Source: Candidatus Aegiribacteria sp. (GTDB taxonomy: Bacteria > Fermentibacterota > Fermentibacteria > Fermentibacterales > JCC-6). From it: DNA of 6,537 nt. This document shows positions 5,661 through 6,537 of this stretch, piece by piece; position 1 is the first letter of the stretch; each line of letters starts with the position of its first letter. The translations under genes and the position numbers were made by a program. The notes beneath the pieces are model-generated. The model made no database searches. It was not told the origin of the DNA and saw only the letters and a list, made by a program, of their open reading frames with translations. Location of the stretch: assembly GCA_030600975.1 (NCBI GenBank), contig JAUVUL010000107.1, forward strand, positions 1-6,537, given 5' to 3'.

Positions 5661-6537
5661 CTATCTTATCAGTATCATCTCCGCTGTTTCTTCTCCTATT
5701 CCGAGTACTCTCAAATGAACGAAGTATATGCCATTCTCAAGCGGTTTCCCGTCTTCATCTCTGCCGTCCCAGGTAAATTCGAATGAACCAGCATCTATAT
5801 TGCAGTCTGCGAGAATCTGTATAAGCTGACCGGAGATGTTGTATACCGAGAGTCTGATATCAGAACCTGTTTCGATATTCAGCCCGATCCGGGTTAAGGA
5901 ACTAAAGGGGTTAGGATAGTTCCCGCTCAAAGTAAACATACCTTCATGGAAGTTATCTGAATTCAAGGAAATACCCGTGGAATCGTAGTACTCCATTGCT
6001 CCGATATCCCAGAAGCCGTTATTCGGCCGGGGATAGAGAAGATAATCATGCCACAGGGTCATTTCAATACCATCGTCAATAGCGGGACATCCCGATTGGA
6101 GACAGAAATCGGATGGCTGTGAAGGCAGCGATGATACAAAGGGATTTGTTGAGGTCATGAGGTTGTGGGACACGTCTCCTATTCCTCCCAATTGACCGCC
6201 ATCTGGAGAATAGGCGAGATTGTTCTTAATTACGAAGTCGTTACCCTCCAGATCGAGCACCGAGTAGTAACCGCCTTCGCTGTAAAATGTGTTATTATAA
6301 ATGTTTATGTGATCAGAAACCGGCATGCCGGGATTTCGGTTGGTCACTTCAATAGATCTTCTCCATGATTGATAACCTGATGAATGAATGATGTTGTTCC
6401 TGATGGTTGTCTCGTAACATGACAAATACAGAGCAACAGCGGTATTTAAATTACAAGAACAGTCATTCCTCTCGAATATCACGTCTCTTACATACTCAAA
6501 GCTTCCAGCGTTCTGAGGTGCAATCGCAATAGGCCAG
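5661..6537 (-). CDS. Secreted parallel beta-helix protein with C-terminal sorting (T9SS/FlgD-like) domain, partial
   Basis: The frame is open from the window edge, so the N-terminus is missing; 291 C-terminal residues are visible and the Met at 6480-6482 is internal. The first part has right-handed beta-helix coils with repeated short strands and Asn turns: TTIRNNIIHS, INIYNNTFYS, FVIKNNLAYS. A closing cap follows, CPAIDDG...DIGAMEY (DIGA near 5997-6008), common at the end of such helices. The C-terminal about 85 residues carry NYPNPF (5904-5921), IRLSVYNISGQLI, WDGRD (5757-5771) and GIYFVHLRV, the Ig-like FlgD/Por-secretion-type sorting domain of FCB bacteria. The protein is therefore expected to be exported and surface-bound or released. 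Coils of this kind often bind or cleave polysaccharide, but no catalytic residue can be named here. Nine of 12 Arg codons are AGA/AGG, resembling pepF. Confidence 0.88.
   Translation of the reverse strand, partial: WPIAIAPQNAGSFEYVRDVIFERNDCSCNLNTAVALYLSCYETTIRNNIIHSSGYQSWRRSIEVTNRNPGMPVSDHINIYNNTFYSEGGYYSVLDLEGNDFVIKNNLAYSPDGGQLGGIGDVSHNLMTSTNPFVSSLPSQPSDFCLQSGCPAIDDGIEMTLWHDYLLYPRPNNGFWDIGAMEYYDSTGISLNSDNFHEGMFTLSGNYPNPFSSLTRIGLNIETGSDIRLSVYNISGQLIQILADCNIDAGSFEFTWDGRDEDGKPLENGIYFVHLRVLGIGEETAEMILIR

Noticed and set aside
5547..5786. Plus-strand ORF of 79 residues
   Set aside because: Its second half is antisense to the beta-helix C-terminal domain, and no start signal is seen.

Overview
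This window looks like chromosomal DNA from an uncultured FCB-type bacterium (for example the Fermentibacteria, WOR-3, Eisenbacteria or KSB1 lineages). That placement is an inference. It rests on the C-terminal NYPNPF...WDGRD...GIYF sorting/FlgD-like domain of a surface beta-helix protein, the mix of lipoprotein beta-propeller, Roadblock/LC7 and amphi-Trp genes, and moderate GC. No rRNA, tRNA, IS element or CRISPR array was seen.

Layout. (1) Positions 700 to 2, minus strand: a lipoprotein beta-propeller gene whose reading frame is broken by one in-frame TGA (302-304) and then stays open for 100 codons to the window edge, with further blade repeats. The TGA sits in a Cys-Gly-Gly-TGA context (CxxU). 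It is followed after 17 nt by the GGU loop of an 8-bp hairpin, which is the geometry expected of a bacterial SECIS element. This is the most interesting object here: a candidate undescribed selenoprotein, with a recent nonsense mutation or base error as the alternatives. (2) Positions 701-849: divergent intergenic region with a good sigma70-like promoter for the plus-strand genes. (3) Positions 850-4515, plus strand: a tightly overlapping three-gene unit of FlK-like hotdog thioesterase, PepF-type M3 oligoendopeptidase and MGH1/GH63-like glycoside hydrolase. (4) Positions 4516-4685: convergent intergenic region with an open, protein-like stretch after the hydrolase stop and two small inverted repeats. 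(5) Positions 5414 to 4686, minus strand: an amphi-Trp domain gene followed by a Roadblock/LC7 gene. (6) Positions 5415-5660: intergenic, with a hairpin and another post-stop open stretch. (7) Positions 6537 to 5661, minus strand: the C-terminal part of a secreted parallel beta-helix protein, cut by the window edge.

How the genes relate. The plus-strand trio is probably co-transcribed (8-nt and 4-nt overlaps) and makes cytoplasmic enzymes for acyl-CoA, peptide and glycoside hydrolysis, with no obvious single pathway. Arginine codon choice differs sharply inside this unit: pepF uses AGA/AGG for 31 of 33 Arg, the glycoside hydrolase for only 11 of 29. This suggests the hydrolase joined the unit later. 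The lipoprotein and the beta-helix protein are envelope or exported proteins, typical of FCB surface repertoires.
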